From contig NZ_VFWX01000027.1 in assembly GCF_006442965.1 (NCBI RefSeq), positions 1 through 50,997 of the forward strand: a stretch of DNA of 50,997 nt, in the 5' to 3' direction. Both the position numbers and the translations under genes were made by a program. The stretch is from Mesorhizobium sp. CU3. GTDB taxonomy: Bacteria; Pseudomonadota; Alphaproteobacteria; Rhizobiales; Rhizobiaceae. Position 1 is the first letter of the stretch, and every line of letters starts with the position of its first letter. Below the pieces are notes generated by a model. The model saw only the letters and a program-made list of their open reading frames with translations. It searched no databases and had not been told where the DNA came from. Below, one piece after another: positions 33,254 to 42,209 of this stretch.

Positions 33254-33766
33254 ATGCGCTCAACCTCGGACACCATCGCCTCTCTCGGCCTCGCCATCGG
33301 CGGCGCGCTGGGCATGGCTGGCACCTTTGTCGGCAGCGATGCACTGCGCGAGACGTTGTGGACCATCGACGGCGTCGGCATCGTCGTCGCCGCCGCGCTG
33401 CTGACGATGAAATACCAGCGGCTGGGCAATGAACTCGTCGCAGCCGGCTTCTTCACCTTCGTTGCCGGCGAAAGCCTGCTTCTGGCCGGCAATGCGGCGG
33501 GGTTGCAGGCCTCCGTGCCTTCCTATGCCGGCGGCATTGCGCTGTGGGCGGCGGGGCTGGTCATGGTCAGCGCGCAAGCCACTTTCGCGCTGTGGATGCG
33601 GCTCACGGCTTTCGCCGCCGCTTCGCTGTTCGCCGTCTCGGTTCTTATGATCCTGTGGGGCGCGCCGCTTTTGCCCACCTCGGCGCCGCTGCCGGCGCTC
33701 GGCTATCCGTTCCTTGTGCTGACCTTCATCGGCTGGATCTGGACTTTGCTCAAAGCGGAGCGTTGA
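33254..33766 (+). CDS. Hypothetical membrane protein, about 5-6 TM
   Basis: A 170-aa very hydrophobic protein with five or six predicted helices and few charged residues (MKYQRLGNE near 54-62 is the main polar loop). The start at 33254 follows GGGGAGACATCAC, a good SD; 33239 is an alternative. I do not recognise a family. High GC again, so it belongs to the host backbone to the right of the island. Eleven bases separate it from the next gene, and the two are probably co-transcribed. Confidence 0.65.
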   Translation: MRSTSDTIASLGLAIGGALGMAGTFVGSDALRETLWTIDGVGIVVAAALLTMKYQRLGNELVAAGFFTFVAGESLLLAGNAAGLQASVPSYAGGIALWAAGLVMVSAQATFALWMRLTAFAAASLFAVSVLMILWGAPLLPTSAPLPALGYPFLVLTFIGWIWTLLKAER

Positions 33767-33777
33767 ATCGGCAAGCG

Positions 33778-34287
33778 ATGGCCGCGCCGCTCGAAATCCG
33801 CAACAGCCCGACGGGAAAGCTCTTCCCGGCGCTCGGGCCGTTCCTGATCGGCGGCATTTTCGGCTTCGGCGCGCTGCAGGGCGTGGCCGCGGGAGCGGAT
33901 GGCGGGCATGTGCTGTGGATCGCGCTGCTCAGCGTCGCCTGCCTCGGGTTCGGCGCCGTGATCGCGCGCGGCGCTTTCGACAGTTCGGTCAAGGTGACGC
34001 TGAACAGCCAGGGTTTCCGCGATACCCGCGCCGGCGACGTGCTGGTGCCGTGGAAGAAGGTGCGGAGCGTGCGGCTTTCCTCCGGCGGCAAGGGCGGCGC
34101 GATGCTCAATTTCGAGCTCACCGAGGAGCCGCCCGACGAAATCAAATACTCCGCCGCCAACGCCTTCGGCATCATGCCCTTCGGCAAGACGACCGTGCAT
34201 ATGGAGATTTCCTCGCTGGACGTGCGGGGACAGGACATGGTGGACGCGGTGCGGCAGTTTGCGCCGCATGTGGTGGTGAAGCGCTGA
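33778..34287 (+). CDS. Hypothetical protein, two TM segments plus PH-like beta domain
   Basis: A 169-aa protein with two hydrophobic segments (about 18-36 and 46-64) followed by a soluble beta-rich domain. The latter's VTLNSQGFRDTRAGDVLVPW (about 73-92) resembles bacterial PH/DUF304-type membrane-anchored domains. The start ATG 33778 is chosen over a long upstream extension that overlaps the preceding gene. Function unknown; probably an inner-membrane protein with a cytoplasmic domain. Confidence 0.65.
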   Translation: MAAPLEIRNSPTGKLFPALGPFLIGGIFGFGALQGVAAGADGGHVLWIALLSVACLGFGAVIARGAFDSSVKVTLNSQGFRDTRAGDVLVPWKKVRSVRLSSGGKGGAMLNFELTEEPPDEIKYSAANAFGIMPFGKTTVHMEISSLDVRGQDMVDAVRQFAPHVVVKR

Positions 34288-34290
34288 TTC

Positions 34291-34443
34291 TTCCTTCCCC
34301 CCTTGTGGGAGAAGGTGGATCGGCGCGCAGCGCCGAGACGGATGAGGGGTGTTCCAGCCGAGTGAGACGTCGGCTTTCTCTGGGGCACCCCTCATCCGTC
34401 CGAGCTTCGCTCGGCCACCTTCTCCCACAAGGGGAGAAGGGGA
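34291..34443. repeat. Family A palindromic intergenic element
   Basis: CCCCCTTGTGGGAGAAGGTG at the left and its inverted relative CACCTTCTCCCACAAGGGG at the right bound the element. GGCGCGCAGCGCCGAGACGG and GATGAGGGGTG / CACCCCTCATC repeat the family A interior. It begins 4 bases after the upstream gene ends and could act as its terminator. Confidence 0.78.
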
Positions 34444-34492
34444 GGTCGCGCGGCCTCTCCACCCGTGCTCTACTCCTGCCGGGGACCTCACC

Positions 34493-34840
34493 ATGATTCG
34501 CGCTCTGCTCGCCTTCCTCTTGCTGTCCACCCCGGCCTTCGCCGCCGACATGTCCGTCTTCGTGCGCAACCAGCGCTCGGACAATGTCGCGGTGGAGCTG
34601 TTCAGCCGCGACAGCCAAAAGGTCTGGCCGGGCGACGACAAGGTCTATCTGATCCGTCCAGGCGCGAAGAAATCGGTGCCGATCTCCTGCGAGCCCGGCG
34701 AGCACATCTGCTGGGGCGCCTGGGCGGTCGGCAACGATCATGTCACCGCCGGCGTCGGCCCCGACAACGACCAGCCCTGCGACCAATGCTGCTTCATCTG
34801 CACCGAGCATTCGACCGAGACGGTGGATTTGGCGGAGTAG
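34493..34840 (+). CDS. Secreted six-cysteine small protein (copy 1)
   Basis: A 115-aa protein with a Sec signal peptide (1-18, AFA-AD). The mature 97 residues carry six cysteines at 66, 73, 96, 99, 100 and 103 (C-x6-C-x22-C-x2-CC-x2-C), likely three disulfides or a metal site, and the motifs VWPG and GAWAVG. The neighbour at 35236 has exactly the same cysteine spacing and about half the residues identical, so the two are paralogues. I do not recognise the family. Acidic and periplasmic or extracellular. Confidence 0.75.
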   Translation: MIRALLAFLLLSTPAFAADMSVFVRNQRSDNVAVELFSRDSQKVWPGDDKVYLIRPGAKKSVPISCEPGEHICWGAWAVGNDHVTAGVGPDNDQPCDQCCFICTEHSTETVDLAE

Positions 34841-34866
34841 GTATGGCGCGACGCCGACGCTGCCAA

Positions 34867-35101
34867 TCTCCCCCCTCGTGGGGGAGATGCCCGGCAGGGC
34901 AGAGGGGGGCGCGAAGGATCGCTACCTTTGCTGCTGTCGAAACGGCGAAACCTTCGAAGGAGTTCGATCTCCGATCGAATTGAGAGGTTGTCGCGAGGCG
35001 CCCCCCTCTGGCCTGCCGGCTTTCGTCGCTCGGAAAGCCAAGCAATTGGCTTCCCGTCCGCTACGCGGACCGCTCCTCAACCCCCACAAGGGGGGAGATC
35101 A
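34867..35101. repeat. Family B palindromic element with insert
   Basis: CTCCCCCCTCGTGGGGGAG and GCCCGGCAGGGCAGAGGGGG at the left are matched inverted by CCCCCCTCTGGCCTGCCGG (about 35000-35018) and a CCCCCACAAGGGGGGAG hairpin at the right. Between the right parts ~60 bases (around 35020-35080) are inserted, which breaks the normal element. Together with flanks this makes up the gene-free space between the two secreted paralogues; nothing else was found there. Confidence 0.72.
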
Positions 35102-35235
35102 GCTGTCGCGCCGGCCTTCGCCAAGTCTTCCCAAATTCCGTCAGCTATTTTTCGTCCGCACCCCTTGGCACCGGCCAGCACCGTGCCATCATCGCGCAAT
35201 CGGCCGTGGGAGCCGATTCTACCTCGGGGGTTTTC

Positions 35236-35607
35236 ATGTCCATCACTGTCGCGCGCCGCCTTGCCGCCGCGCTTTCGCTCGCCATCCTCATCGCGCCCGC
35301 CGCTCACGCCGGCGACGTCACCTTCCAGATCAAGAACAACCACCCCAACGCCATGCGGCTCGAGCTCTACAGCCAGGACCGCGACTATGTCTGGCCGGGC
35401 AATGGCAAGGATTTCTATCTCGACGACGGCGAGACCAAGCAATTGCCGATCTCGTGCAATGACGGCGAAAAGATCTGCTACGGCGCCTGGGTCGACGGCG
35501 ACGAGGAGACCTATTGGGGCGTCGGCCCCAACAACCAGCAGACCTGCGAGGACTGCTGCTACACCTGCAGCGGCGGCCAGACGGAAGAGATCGATTTGGA
35601 GGAGTAG
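35236..35607 (+). CDS. Secreted six-cysteine small protein (copy 2)
   Basis: A 123-aa paralogue of the protein at 34493. Its signal peptide spans 1-25 (ending AHA-GD). Cysteines 74, 81, 104, 107, 108 and 111 repeat the C-x6-C-x22-C-x2-CC-x2-C spacing. Shared blocks are DYVWPGNGKDFYL vs QKVWPGDDKVYLI, LPISC, GAW, and GVGPNNQQTC vs GVGPDNDQPC. The upstream frame to 35206 is ignored; MSITVARR is the normal signal start, though its SD (GGGGG) is weak. Function unknown. Tandem duplication is evident. Confidence 0.75.
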   Translation: MSITVARRLAAALSLAILIAPAAHAGDVTFQIKNNHPNAMRLELYSQDRDYVWPGNGKDFYLDDGETKQLPISCNDGEKICYGAWVDGDEETYWGVGPNNQQTCEDCCYTCSGGQTEEIDLEE

Positions 35608-35628
35608 GGCGCGACGCCGAAGCCGCTG

Positions 35629-35809
35629 ATCTCCCCCCTCGTGGGGGAGATGCCTGGCAAGGCAGAGGGGGGCGCTGTCCCGCCGACTTCTCCACCATCC
35701 AACGCTGAGACCGCGGGAAACTTCTGCTCGTTCGAAAGACATGAAGGCCGCGTTCCTTCGCGCCCCCCTCTGTCCTGCCGGACATCTCCCCCACAAGGGG
35801 GGAGATCAG
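35629..35809. repeat. Family B palindromic intergenic element
   Basis: The left end CTCCCCCCTCGTGGGGGAG with GCCTGGCAAGGCAGAGGGGG is mirrored at the right by CCCCCCTCTGTCCTGCCGG and CTCCCCCACAAGGGGGGAG. The gap from the secreted paralogue to the CDGSH gene holds only this element and about 100 bases of leader in which I see no clear promoter. Confidence 0.78.
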
Positions 35810-35914
35810 CCGGCGCCTCCGTTTTCGCCATTCTCCCACGGCTGCGCATCCGGTCAGCTTGACGCGCCTCTCGCCGCCGCCCTAGCCTCGCTCTACCCAC
35901 CAGAGGAGAACCCC

Positions 35915-36541
35915 ATGGCAGGCACGGTCGAAGGCGAGAAGATCGACGTTTCTTTCAACGGCAAGCGCTGTATCCATTCGCGCAATTGCGTGCTGGGCAA
36001 CCCGCATGTCTTCGTGCCCAATGCGCCGGGCGAGTGGATCCACCCGGAAGCGGCTGATGTCGAGCAGGTGGTGGCGCTGGCGGAGAACTGCCCGTCAGGC
36101 GCGATCTCCTACCACCGCAAGGATGGCGGGCCGCAGGAGAAGCCGCCGGTGGTCAACACCATCCGCCTGCGCGAGAACGGGCCGCTGGCGGTGCATGCCG
36201 AGATCGTGCTCGGCGACGAGACCTCTTTTCGCGCTACGCTGTGCCGCTGCGGGCAATCGCAGAACAAGCCGTTCTGCGACAACAGCCACATCAAGTCCGG
36301 TTTTTCCGCCACCGGCGAGCCGCCGCTGAAGGAAGCGCAAGTGCTGGAGGCGCGGGACGGACCGCTGAAGGTGACGCCCACCGTCAACGGGCCGCTCAAG
36401 GTGGAAGGCAATGCCGAGATCGTCACCGGCACGGGGCATACGATTGCGCGCACGACGAAGGTGTTTCTGTGCCGCTGCGGGCACTCGCAGAACAAGCCGT
36501 TTTGCGACGGGAGCCATAAAAGGGTGGGGTTCGTGGGATAG
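35915..36541 (+). CDS. Iron-sulfur protein: Fer4_19 domain plus two CDGSH domains
   Basis: A 208-aa protein. Residues 1-70 resemble the small ferredoxin-like Fer4_19 domain with three cysteines (C19, C25, C59). Two CDGSH zinc-finger-type sites follow: CRCGQSQNKPFCDNSH (110-125) and CRCGHSQNKPFCDGSH (186-201), each with the 3Cys-1His set for a [2Fe-2S] cluster. The first has CDN in place of CDG. No signal peptide; cytoplasmic redox or iron-sulfur role. ATG 35915 is preceded by AGAGGAG, a strong SD. Electron partners are not encoded nearby. Confidence 0.9.
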   Translation: MAGTVEGEKIDVSFNGKRCIHSRNCVLGNPHVFVPNAPGEWIHPEAADVEQVVALAENCPSGAISYHRKDGGPQEKPPVVNTIRLRENGPLAVHAEIVLGDETSFRATLCRCGQSQNKPFCDNSHIKSGFSATGEPPLKEAQVLEARDGPLKVTPTVNGPLKVEGNAEIVTGTGHTIARTTKVFLCRCGHSQNKPFCDGSHKRVGFVG

Positions 36542-36552
36542 ATACAAACGCT

Positions 36553-36728
36553 GGCGCGAGGCCCCCCTCTCTGCCCTGCCGGGCATCTCCCCCTCAAGGG
36601 GGGAGATTGGCGGTTTCGCCGACGGCGCCCTCCTTGGAACGTTGGAGATTGGCGAAAGCCGGCGTGACATCTGATCTCCCCCGTTGAGGGGGAGATGGCC
36701 GGCAGGCCAGAGAGGGGGGCCTCGCGCC
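36553..36728. repeat. Family B palindromic intergenic element, well preserved
   Basis: GGCGCGAGGCCCCCCTCT at the left is the exact inverse of AGAGGGGGGCCTCGCGCC at the right. Both halves contain the CTCCCC hairpin and a GCCCTGCCGGGC / GGCCGGCAGGCC hairpin. It begins 12 bases after the CDGSH stop. The remaining ~100 bases to the next gene contain no feature I can name. Confidence 0.8.
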
Positions 36729-36834
36729 GACGTCTCAACAAACACCCCAGCACCCCTGGCCCACCCCTCCTACCTTTATCCATCCGCTCGTATCGGCTAA
36801 GGGCTTCGCGACAAAGCCACGCCCGGACCTTTCC

Positions 36835-38856
36835 ATGACCGCCAAACCAAAACCCCTCTTCCTCGGCATCGACACCGGCGGCACCTATACCGACGCCGTG
36901 CTCTGGTCGGACGATGGCGGGCCGAAAGGCAAGGTGCTGGCCAAGGCCAAGTCGCTCACCACACGGCACGATCTTGCCGTCGGCATTTCCGGCGCGGTCG
37001 ATGCGGTGCTGGAGAAATCCAGAACCGATCCGGCGGCGATCAAGCTCGTCTCAATGTCGACCACCTTGGCCACCAACGCGCTGGTCGAGGGGCAGGGCGG
37101 GCGCGTGGCGCTGGTCATGATCGGCTTTGGCGAGGCCGACCTTGGCCGCGACGGGCTGAAGACGGCGCTGGGCACCGACCCTGTGGTGTTCTGCCCCGGC
37201 GGGCACGACGTGCACGGCAATGCGGCCAAGCTCGACCTTTCCGGGCTCGAGGCGGCGCTGCCGGAGCTGGGCGGTTCGGTGTCGGGCTTTGCTGTCTGCG
37301 CCTATTTCGCCACCCGCAATCCGGCGCATGAGCTCGCCGCGCGCGACCTGATCCGCGACAAGACCGGCCTGCCGGTCACCGCCAGCCACGAATTGTCGGC
37401 CAAGCTCGGTGGGCCGCGCCGGGCGCTCACCACTTTGCTCAACGCAAGGCTGATCTCGATGATCGACCGGCTGGTCGCGGCGACGGAAGGGTTTCTGGCC
37501 AAGCGCGGCATCGCGGCTCCGCTAATGGTGGTGCGCGGCGACGGCGCGCTGGTGTCCGCAGCCTTCGCCCGCCAGCGGCCGATCGAGACCATCCTGTCCG
37601 GCCCGGCCGCCTCCCTGGTTGGCGCCCGCCATATGACCGGGTTGGACGACGCGATGGTCTCCGACATCGGCGGCACCACGACCGACGTCGCCGTGCTCGA
37701 CAGCGGCCGGCCGCGGCTCGATCCGGAAGGCGCCACCGTGGGCGGCTTCCGCACCATGGTCGAGGCGGTGGCGATGCGCACTTTCGGCCTCGGCGGCGAT
37801 TCCGAAGTGGCGCTGGAAGACGGCGCGCTCAACCCGAAGATCCTGCTCGGGCCGCGCCGCCTTGTGCCATTGGCGCTGGCCGGCCTGATGCATGGCGAGA
37901 CGGTGACATCAGAGCTCGAGCGGCAGTTGCGCGCGCCAAATCCCGGCCGCATGGACGGGCGCTTCGCCGTGCGCACCGGCGTGCCTGACCGCCTCGCGGC
38001 CGGCCTGACCGCACCGGAGGCAAAGCTCTACGAGGCGATCGGTTCGGTGCCGCTGGCGCTCGACAAGCTGCTCACCTCCAATGCCCAGAACGCGACGCTG
38101 AACCGGCTAGTGGCGCGCGGCCTCGTCCACATCTGCGGCTTCACCCCGTCCGACGCCGCCCATGTGCTCGGAAAACAGGCCAACTGGGACGCCGCCACCG
38201 CGCGCCTCGGCGCCGAGCTGTTTTCGCGCCGCCGCGACGGCCGCGGCCAAAACATCGCCGCATCTCCCGAGGCGATCGCCGAGCGCGTGCTGGTCACCCT
38301 GACGCGCTGGTCGGCCGAATACATCCTCGAAACCGCCTTCGCCGAGGACGGGCTGGATGGCGCCGCGACCGTCGCGCATGCGCTGGTGCAGCGCGCCGTC
38401 GACGCGCATCCCGGGATCGCCCGCTTCACCGTCGCGCTCGACCGGCCGGTCATCGGCCTCGGCGCCTCGGCGCCGCTGCACTATGCCGGCCTACCGCCGC
38501 TGATCGGCAATGGCTGCGTGGTGCCGGAAGACACCGACGTCGCCAACGCGCTCGGCGCCGTGGTCGGCCAGGTGCGCGTCTCGGCCGAAGCCCGCGTCAG
38601 CCAGCCCAAGGAAGGGCTGTTTAGGCTGGCGTCAGGACAGACGGTGCGCGACTTCACCGACGAGGCGAAGGCAATCGCGGCGGCGCAAGCCGATGTGCGG
38701 GCGATCGCGGCGGAACGGGCGAAGGATGCCGGCACCGACAGCGCCGAGATCGACGTCGCCACCGAGTTCAAGGTCTCGACCATCGAGGGCCAGCGCATGT
38801 TCATCGAGGCGCATGTGGTGGCCGTGGCGTCGGGACGGCCAAGGATTGCGGTGTAG
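36835..38856 (+). CDS. Hydantoinase/oxoprolinase family protein (HyuA-like)
   Basis: A 673-aa protein. The N-terminal actin-like ATP site is LGIDTGGTYTDAVLW (about 10-24), and VSDIGGTTTDVAVLD (near 279-293) is the second phosphate loop of hydantoinase A. These enzymes open cyclic amides such as hydantoins or 5-oxoproline with ATP. No HyuB partner is adjacent, so it either works alone, as some N-methylhydantoinase or acetone-carboxylase-like forms, or with a distant subunit. Substrate unknown. It has no close operon neighbour. Confidence 0.87.
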   Translation: MTAKPKPLFLGIDTGGTYTDAVLWSDDGGPKGKVLAKAKSLTTRHDLAVGISGAVDAVLEKSRTDPAAIKLVSMSTTLATNALVEGQGGRVALVMIGFGEADLGRDGLKTALGTDPVVFCPGGHDVHGNAAKLDLSGLEAALPELGGSVSGFAVCAYFATRNPAHELAARDLIRDKTGLPVTASHELSAKLGGPRRALTTLLNARLISMIDRLVAATEGFLAKRGIAAPLMVVRGDGALVSAAFARQRPIETILSGPAASLVGARHMTGLDDAMVSDIGGTTTDVAVLDSGRPRLDPEGATVGGFRTMVEAVAMRTFGLGGDSEVALEDGALNPKILLGPRRLVPLALAGLMHGETVTSELERQLRAPNPGRMDGRFAVRTGVPDRLAAGLTAPEAKLYEAIGSVPLALDKLLTSNAQNATLNRLVARGLVHICGFTPSDAAHVLGKQANWDAATARLGAELFSRRRDGRGQNIAASPEAIAERVLVTLTRWSAEYILETAFAEDGLDGAATVAHALVQRAVDAHPGIARFTVALDRPVIGLGASAPLHYAGLPPLIGNGCVVPEDTDVANALGAVVGQVRVSAEARVSQPKEGLFRLASGQTVRDFTDEAKAIAAAQADVRAIAAERAKDAGTDSAEIDVATEFKVSTIEGQRMFIEAHVVAVASGRPRIAV

Positions 38857-38867
38857 GCGCCCCTTTC

Positions 38868-39017
38868 CTTCTCCCCGTTTCACGGGGAGAAGGTGCCCGA
38901 AGGGCGGATGAGGGGCGGCGCCGACCGATGCGATTTCACGATACGGCCACTTTACGCAACGCCGCGCCGCCCCTCATCTGGCTGCCGCCATCTTCTCCCC
39001 GTAGAACGGGGAGAAGG
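38868..39017. repeat. Family A palindromic intergenic element
   Basis: CTTCTCCCCGTTTCACGGGG opens the element and CTCCCCGTAGAACGGGGAG closes it. GATGAGGGGCGGCGC and GCGCCGCCCCTCATC face each other inside. It lies between the HyuA-like gene and glcB and leaves about 110 bases for the glcB promoter, in which no clear boxes were seen. Confidence 0.78.
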
Positions 39018-39129
39018 ACGCTTTCACCCTAAGCCGAATTGACCCTCGCCCCCCAAACATGCCAAAGGCCCCCGAGCCAGCCAATTTAAGGCCGACCTCC
39101 CCGGCCTGGACCCTTCTGGAGACGTGCTG

Positions 39130-41295
39130 ATGACCGACCGCATCGAGATCGCCGGGTTGCAGATCGCCCGGGAGCTCCATGATTTCGTGGCCGAGGAAGC
39201 CGCCCCCGGCACCGGCATCGACGCCGAACAATTCTGGGCCGGTTTTGCGGAGATCGTCCATGAGTTGGCGCCGAAGAACCGGGCGCTGCTGGCCAAGCGC
39301 GACGCCATGCAGGAGAAGCTCGACGACTGGTACCGTGCCAACGGCGCGCCGCTCGACATGGCGGTCTACAAGGACTTCCTCAAGGAGATCGGCTATCTGG
39401 TGCCGGAAGGCGCGGCCTTCAGCGTCTCGACCGACCATGTCGATCCCGAGATCGCCGTCGTCGCCGGTCCGCAGCTCGTCGTGCCGGTGATGAATGCGCG
39501 CTATGCGCTCAATGCCGCCAATGCCCGCTGGGGTTCGCTCTATGACGCGCTCTACGGCACCGACGCCATCCCCGAGACCGGCGGCGCGGAGAAGGGCAAG
39601 GGTTTCAACCCCGCGCGCGGCGCCAAGGTGATTGCCTGGGCCAAGGATTTCCTCGACCAGTCCGTGCCGCTGACCTCGGGGAAATGGGCCGGGGTCAACG
39701 GGCTCTCAATCGCCAACGGCGCGCTGAAGCTCGGCGAGGGCGCTGGCGCCACGACGCTGGCCGAGCCGAAACAGTTCGCCGGCTATCGCGGCGATGCCGA
39801 GACTCCCGAAGCCGTACTGCTGGTGAAAAACGGCCTGCATATCGAGATCGTCATCGACCGCGCCAACCAGATCGGCCGAACCGATCCGGCCGGCATCGCC
39901 GACGTCATCCTCGAATCGGCGCTGACCACCATCCAGGACTGCGAGGATTCGGTCGCCGCCGTAGATGCGCAGGACAAGGTCGTCGTCTACCGCAACTGGC
40001 TCGGCCTGATGAAGGGCGATCTCGCGGAAGAGATCAGCAAGGGCGGCAAGACCTTTACCCGCACGCTCAATCCCGACCGCCGCTACACCGCGCCGAATGG
40101 CGGCCAGCTGCTTTTGCCCGGGCGCTCGCTGATGCTGGTGCGCAATGTCGGCCACCTGATGACCAATCCGGCGATCATCGACCGCGAGGGCCATGAGGTG
40201 CCCGAGGGCATCATGGATGCCGCGCTCACCGCGCTGATCGCGCTGCACGATGTTGGGGAAAATGGCCGCCGCGCCAACTCCCGCGCCGGCTCGATGTATG
40301 TGGTGAAGCCGAAGATGCACGGGCCGGAAGAGGTCGCCTTCGCGGTGGAAATCTTCGACCGCGTCGAGGCCCTGCTCGGCATGGCGAAAAACACCATCAA
40401 GATGGGCATCATGGACGAGGAGCGGCGCACCACCGTCAACCTCAAGGAAGCGATCCGCGCCGCGAAGGAGCGCGTCGTGTTCATCAACACCGGCTTCCTC
40501 GACAGGACGGGCGACGAGATCCACACCTCGATGGAAGCCGGACCGATGATCCGCAAGGGCGACATGAAGCAGGCCGCCTGGATCTCGGCCTATGAGGCCT
40601 GGAACGTCGATACGGGGCTCGAATGCGGGCTGGCCGGCCATGCCCAGATCGGCAAGGGCATGTGGGCGATGCCGGACCTGATGGCGGCGATGCTGGAGCA
40701 GAAGATCGCGCACCCCAAGGCCGGCGCCAACACCGCCTGGGTGCCGTCGCCGACGGCGGCGACGCTGCACGCCACGCATTATCATAAAGTGGATGTGCAC
40801 GCCGTGCAGGCGGCGCTGAAGAGCCGGCCGAAGGCCAAGCTCGACGACATATTGTCGGTGCCGGTGGCGGTGCGGCCGAACTGGACGCCGGACGAGATCC
40901 AGCGCGAGCTCGACAACAACGCGCAGGGAATCCTGGGTTACGTCGTGCGCTGGATCGACCAAGGCGTCGGCTGCTCGAAAGTGCCCGATATCAACGATGT
41001 CGGCCTGATGGAGGACCGCGCCACGCTGCGCATCTCCTCGCAGCACATCGCCAACTGGCTGCGCCACAAGGTGTGCTCGGAAATCCAGGTCCGGGATTCG
41101 CTGCAGCGCATGGCGGCGATCGTCGACCGCCAGAATGTCGGCGACCCGCTCTACCGGCCGATGGCGCCGGACTTCGACACCTCCATCGCCTTCCAGGCCG
41201 CCTGCGACCTGGTGTTCAAGGGGACCAGCCAGCCGAACGGCTATACGGAGCCGGTGCTGCATAGGCGCAGGCTGGAGCTGAAGGCGCAGGGTTAG
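39130..41295 (+). CDS. glcB: Malate synthase G
   Basis: A 721-aa enzyme, the normal length for isoform G. It condenses glyoxylate and acetyl-CoA to malate in the glyoxylate shunt. Recognisable blocks are TTIQDCEDSVAAVDAQDKV (about 275-293), RGRSLMLVRNVGHLM-type text near 335, GFLDRTGDEIHTSMEAGPM (catalytic loop, near 455-473) and TAATLHATHYHKVDV. ATG 39130 has GGAG 8 bases upstream; a GTG two codons earlier is possible. It is monocistronic and ends at a strong terminator. No aceA lies in the window. Confidence 0.96.
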   Translation: MTDRIEIAGLQIARELHDFVAEEAAPGTGIDAEQFWAGFAEIVHELAPKNRALLAKRDAMQEKLDDWYRANGAPLDMAVYKDFLKEIGYLVPEGAAFSVSTDHVDPEIAVVAGPQLVVPVMNARYALNAANARWGSLYDALYGTDAIPETGGAEKGKGFNPARGAKVIAWAKDFLDQSVPLTSGKWAGVNGLSIANGALKLGEGAGATTLAEPKQFAGYRGDAETPEAVLLVKNGLHIEIVIDRANQIGRTDPAGIADVILESALTTIQDCEDSVAAVDAQDKVVVYRNWLGLMKGDLAEEISKGGKTFTRTLNPDRRYTAPNGGQLLLPGRSLMLVRNVGHLMTNPAIIDREGHEVPEGIMDAALTALIALHDVGENGRRANSRAGSMYVVKPKMHGPEEVAFAVEIFDRVEALLGMAKNTIKMGIMDEERRTTVNLKEAIRAAKERVVFINTGFLDRTGDEIHTSMEAGPMIRKGDMKQAAWISAYEAWNVDTGLECGLAGHAQIGKGMWAMPDLMAAMLEQKIAHPKAGANTAWVPSPTAATLHATHYHKVDVHAVQAALKSRPKAKLDDILSVPVAVRPNWTPDEIQRELDNNAQGILGYVVRWIDQGVGCSKVPDINDVGLMEDRATLRISSQHIANWLRHKVCSEIQVRDSLQRMAAIVDRQNVGDPLYRPMAPDFDTSIAFQAACDLVFKGTSQPNGYTEPVLHRRRLELKAQG

Positions 41296-41305
41296 TAACA
41301 AAACA

Positions 41306-41335
41306 AAGGCGGCAGATCGACGGATCTGCCGCCTT
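41306..41335. terminator. Strong bidirectional terminator hairpin
   Basis: AAGGCGGCAGATC (41306-41318) and GATCTGCCGCCTT (41323-41335) make a perfect 13-bp stem with a 4-base loop. AAACA precedes it and TGTCGTTT follows. It sits between the convergent glcB and efe operons and can serve both. Confidence 0.88.
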
Positions 41336-41354
41336 GTCGTTTAGGCCCGACCGA

Positions 41355-42176
41355 TCAATTCAGCCCGAGCGTGCCCCGCAGCTTCGACAGGTCCTCGGCC
41401 AGCGCCGTCACCGGGCCGGCCAGCGCCTTGCGGTCGGCGTCCGACAATTTGTCGAAGGTCTCGAAACCGTCGGCGGTCTTGTACTTGGCCAGGATGGTGT
41501 CGATGGTGGCGAAGTTGTCGTTGACGGTCTTGATCAGCGCCGGGTTCTCCTTCTCGACCAGCGGCTCGACCAGCGCCACGATCTTCTGCGCGCCGTCGAT
41601 ATTGGCCTGGAAATCCCACAGGTCGGTGTGGCTGTAGCGATCCTCCTCGCCGGAGATCTTTGACGAGGCCACTTCCTCGAGCAGGCCGGCGGCGCCGTCC
41701 ACCGCCTTTTCCGGCGGGACGGTCAGGCCCGCGACGCGCTTCTGCAGGTCGAGGACGTCGGCGTTGAGCTTGTCGGCGAGCGGGCCGAGGCCGTCGGTCG
41801 TGTTCTGGCTGAACAGCGTGTATTCGATGCGGTGGAAGCCATAGAAGTCGGCCGACTTCTCCTTCTGCTCATGGTCGTCGGCGCGCGAATCGATCGCGCC
41901 GTCGAGGTCGGAGAACAGTTCGGCGATCGGCTCGATCGTCTCGTAATTGACGCGCGCCGGGGCATAGAGCGCCTTGGCCTTGGCGAGGTCGCCGGCCTTG
42001 ACCGCGTCGGTGAATTCCTTGGTCTTCGCCACCAGCGTGTCGATCTTGCCTTGGACATAGATCTTGTAGTCGGCGATCGGCTGCACGAGGTCGAGCGGCG
42101 AGACGGCGGCGTAGGCCGGGGCAAGGCTGGCCGACAGGGCGATCAACGATGCGGCGGTTGCGTGGCGAAGTTTCAT
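41355..42176 (-). CDS. Imelysin-family periplasmic protein (EfeM-like)
   Basis: A 273-aa protein with a Sec signal peptide (about 1-24, ending AYA) and one imelysin/M75 domain. The family HxxE motif is present as GFHRIEYTLFS. It has no cupredoxin domain, unlike the EfeO three genes upstream, so it is the EfeM form. It is the last gene of the efe operon, 33 bases after efeB. It probably binds periplasmic ferrous or ferric iron for EfeU. Having both EfeO and EfeM in one operon is less common. Confidence 0.87.
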   Translation of the reverse strand: MKLRHATAASLIALSASLAPAYAAVSPLDLVQPIADYKIYVQGKIDTLVAKTKEFTDAVKAGDLAKAKALYAPARVNYETIEPIAELFSDLDGAIDSRADDHEQKEKSADFYGFHRIEYTLFSQNTTDGLGPLADKLNADVLDLQKRVAGLTVPPEKAVDGAAGLLEEVASSKISGEEDRYSHTDLWDFQANIDGAQKIVALVEPLVEKENPALIKTVNDNFATIDTILAKYKTADGFETFDKLSDADRKALAGPVTALAEDLSKLRGTLGLN

Positions 42177-42209
42177 GGGATGTCCTCTCCTTGTTCATGG
42201 GAAACGTAA

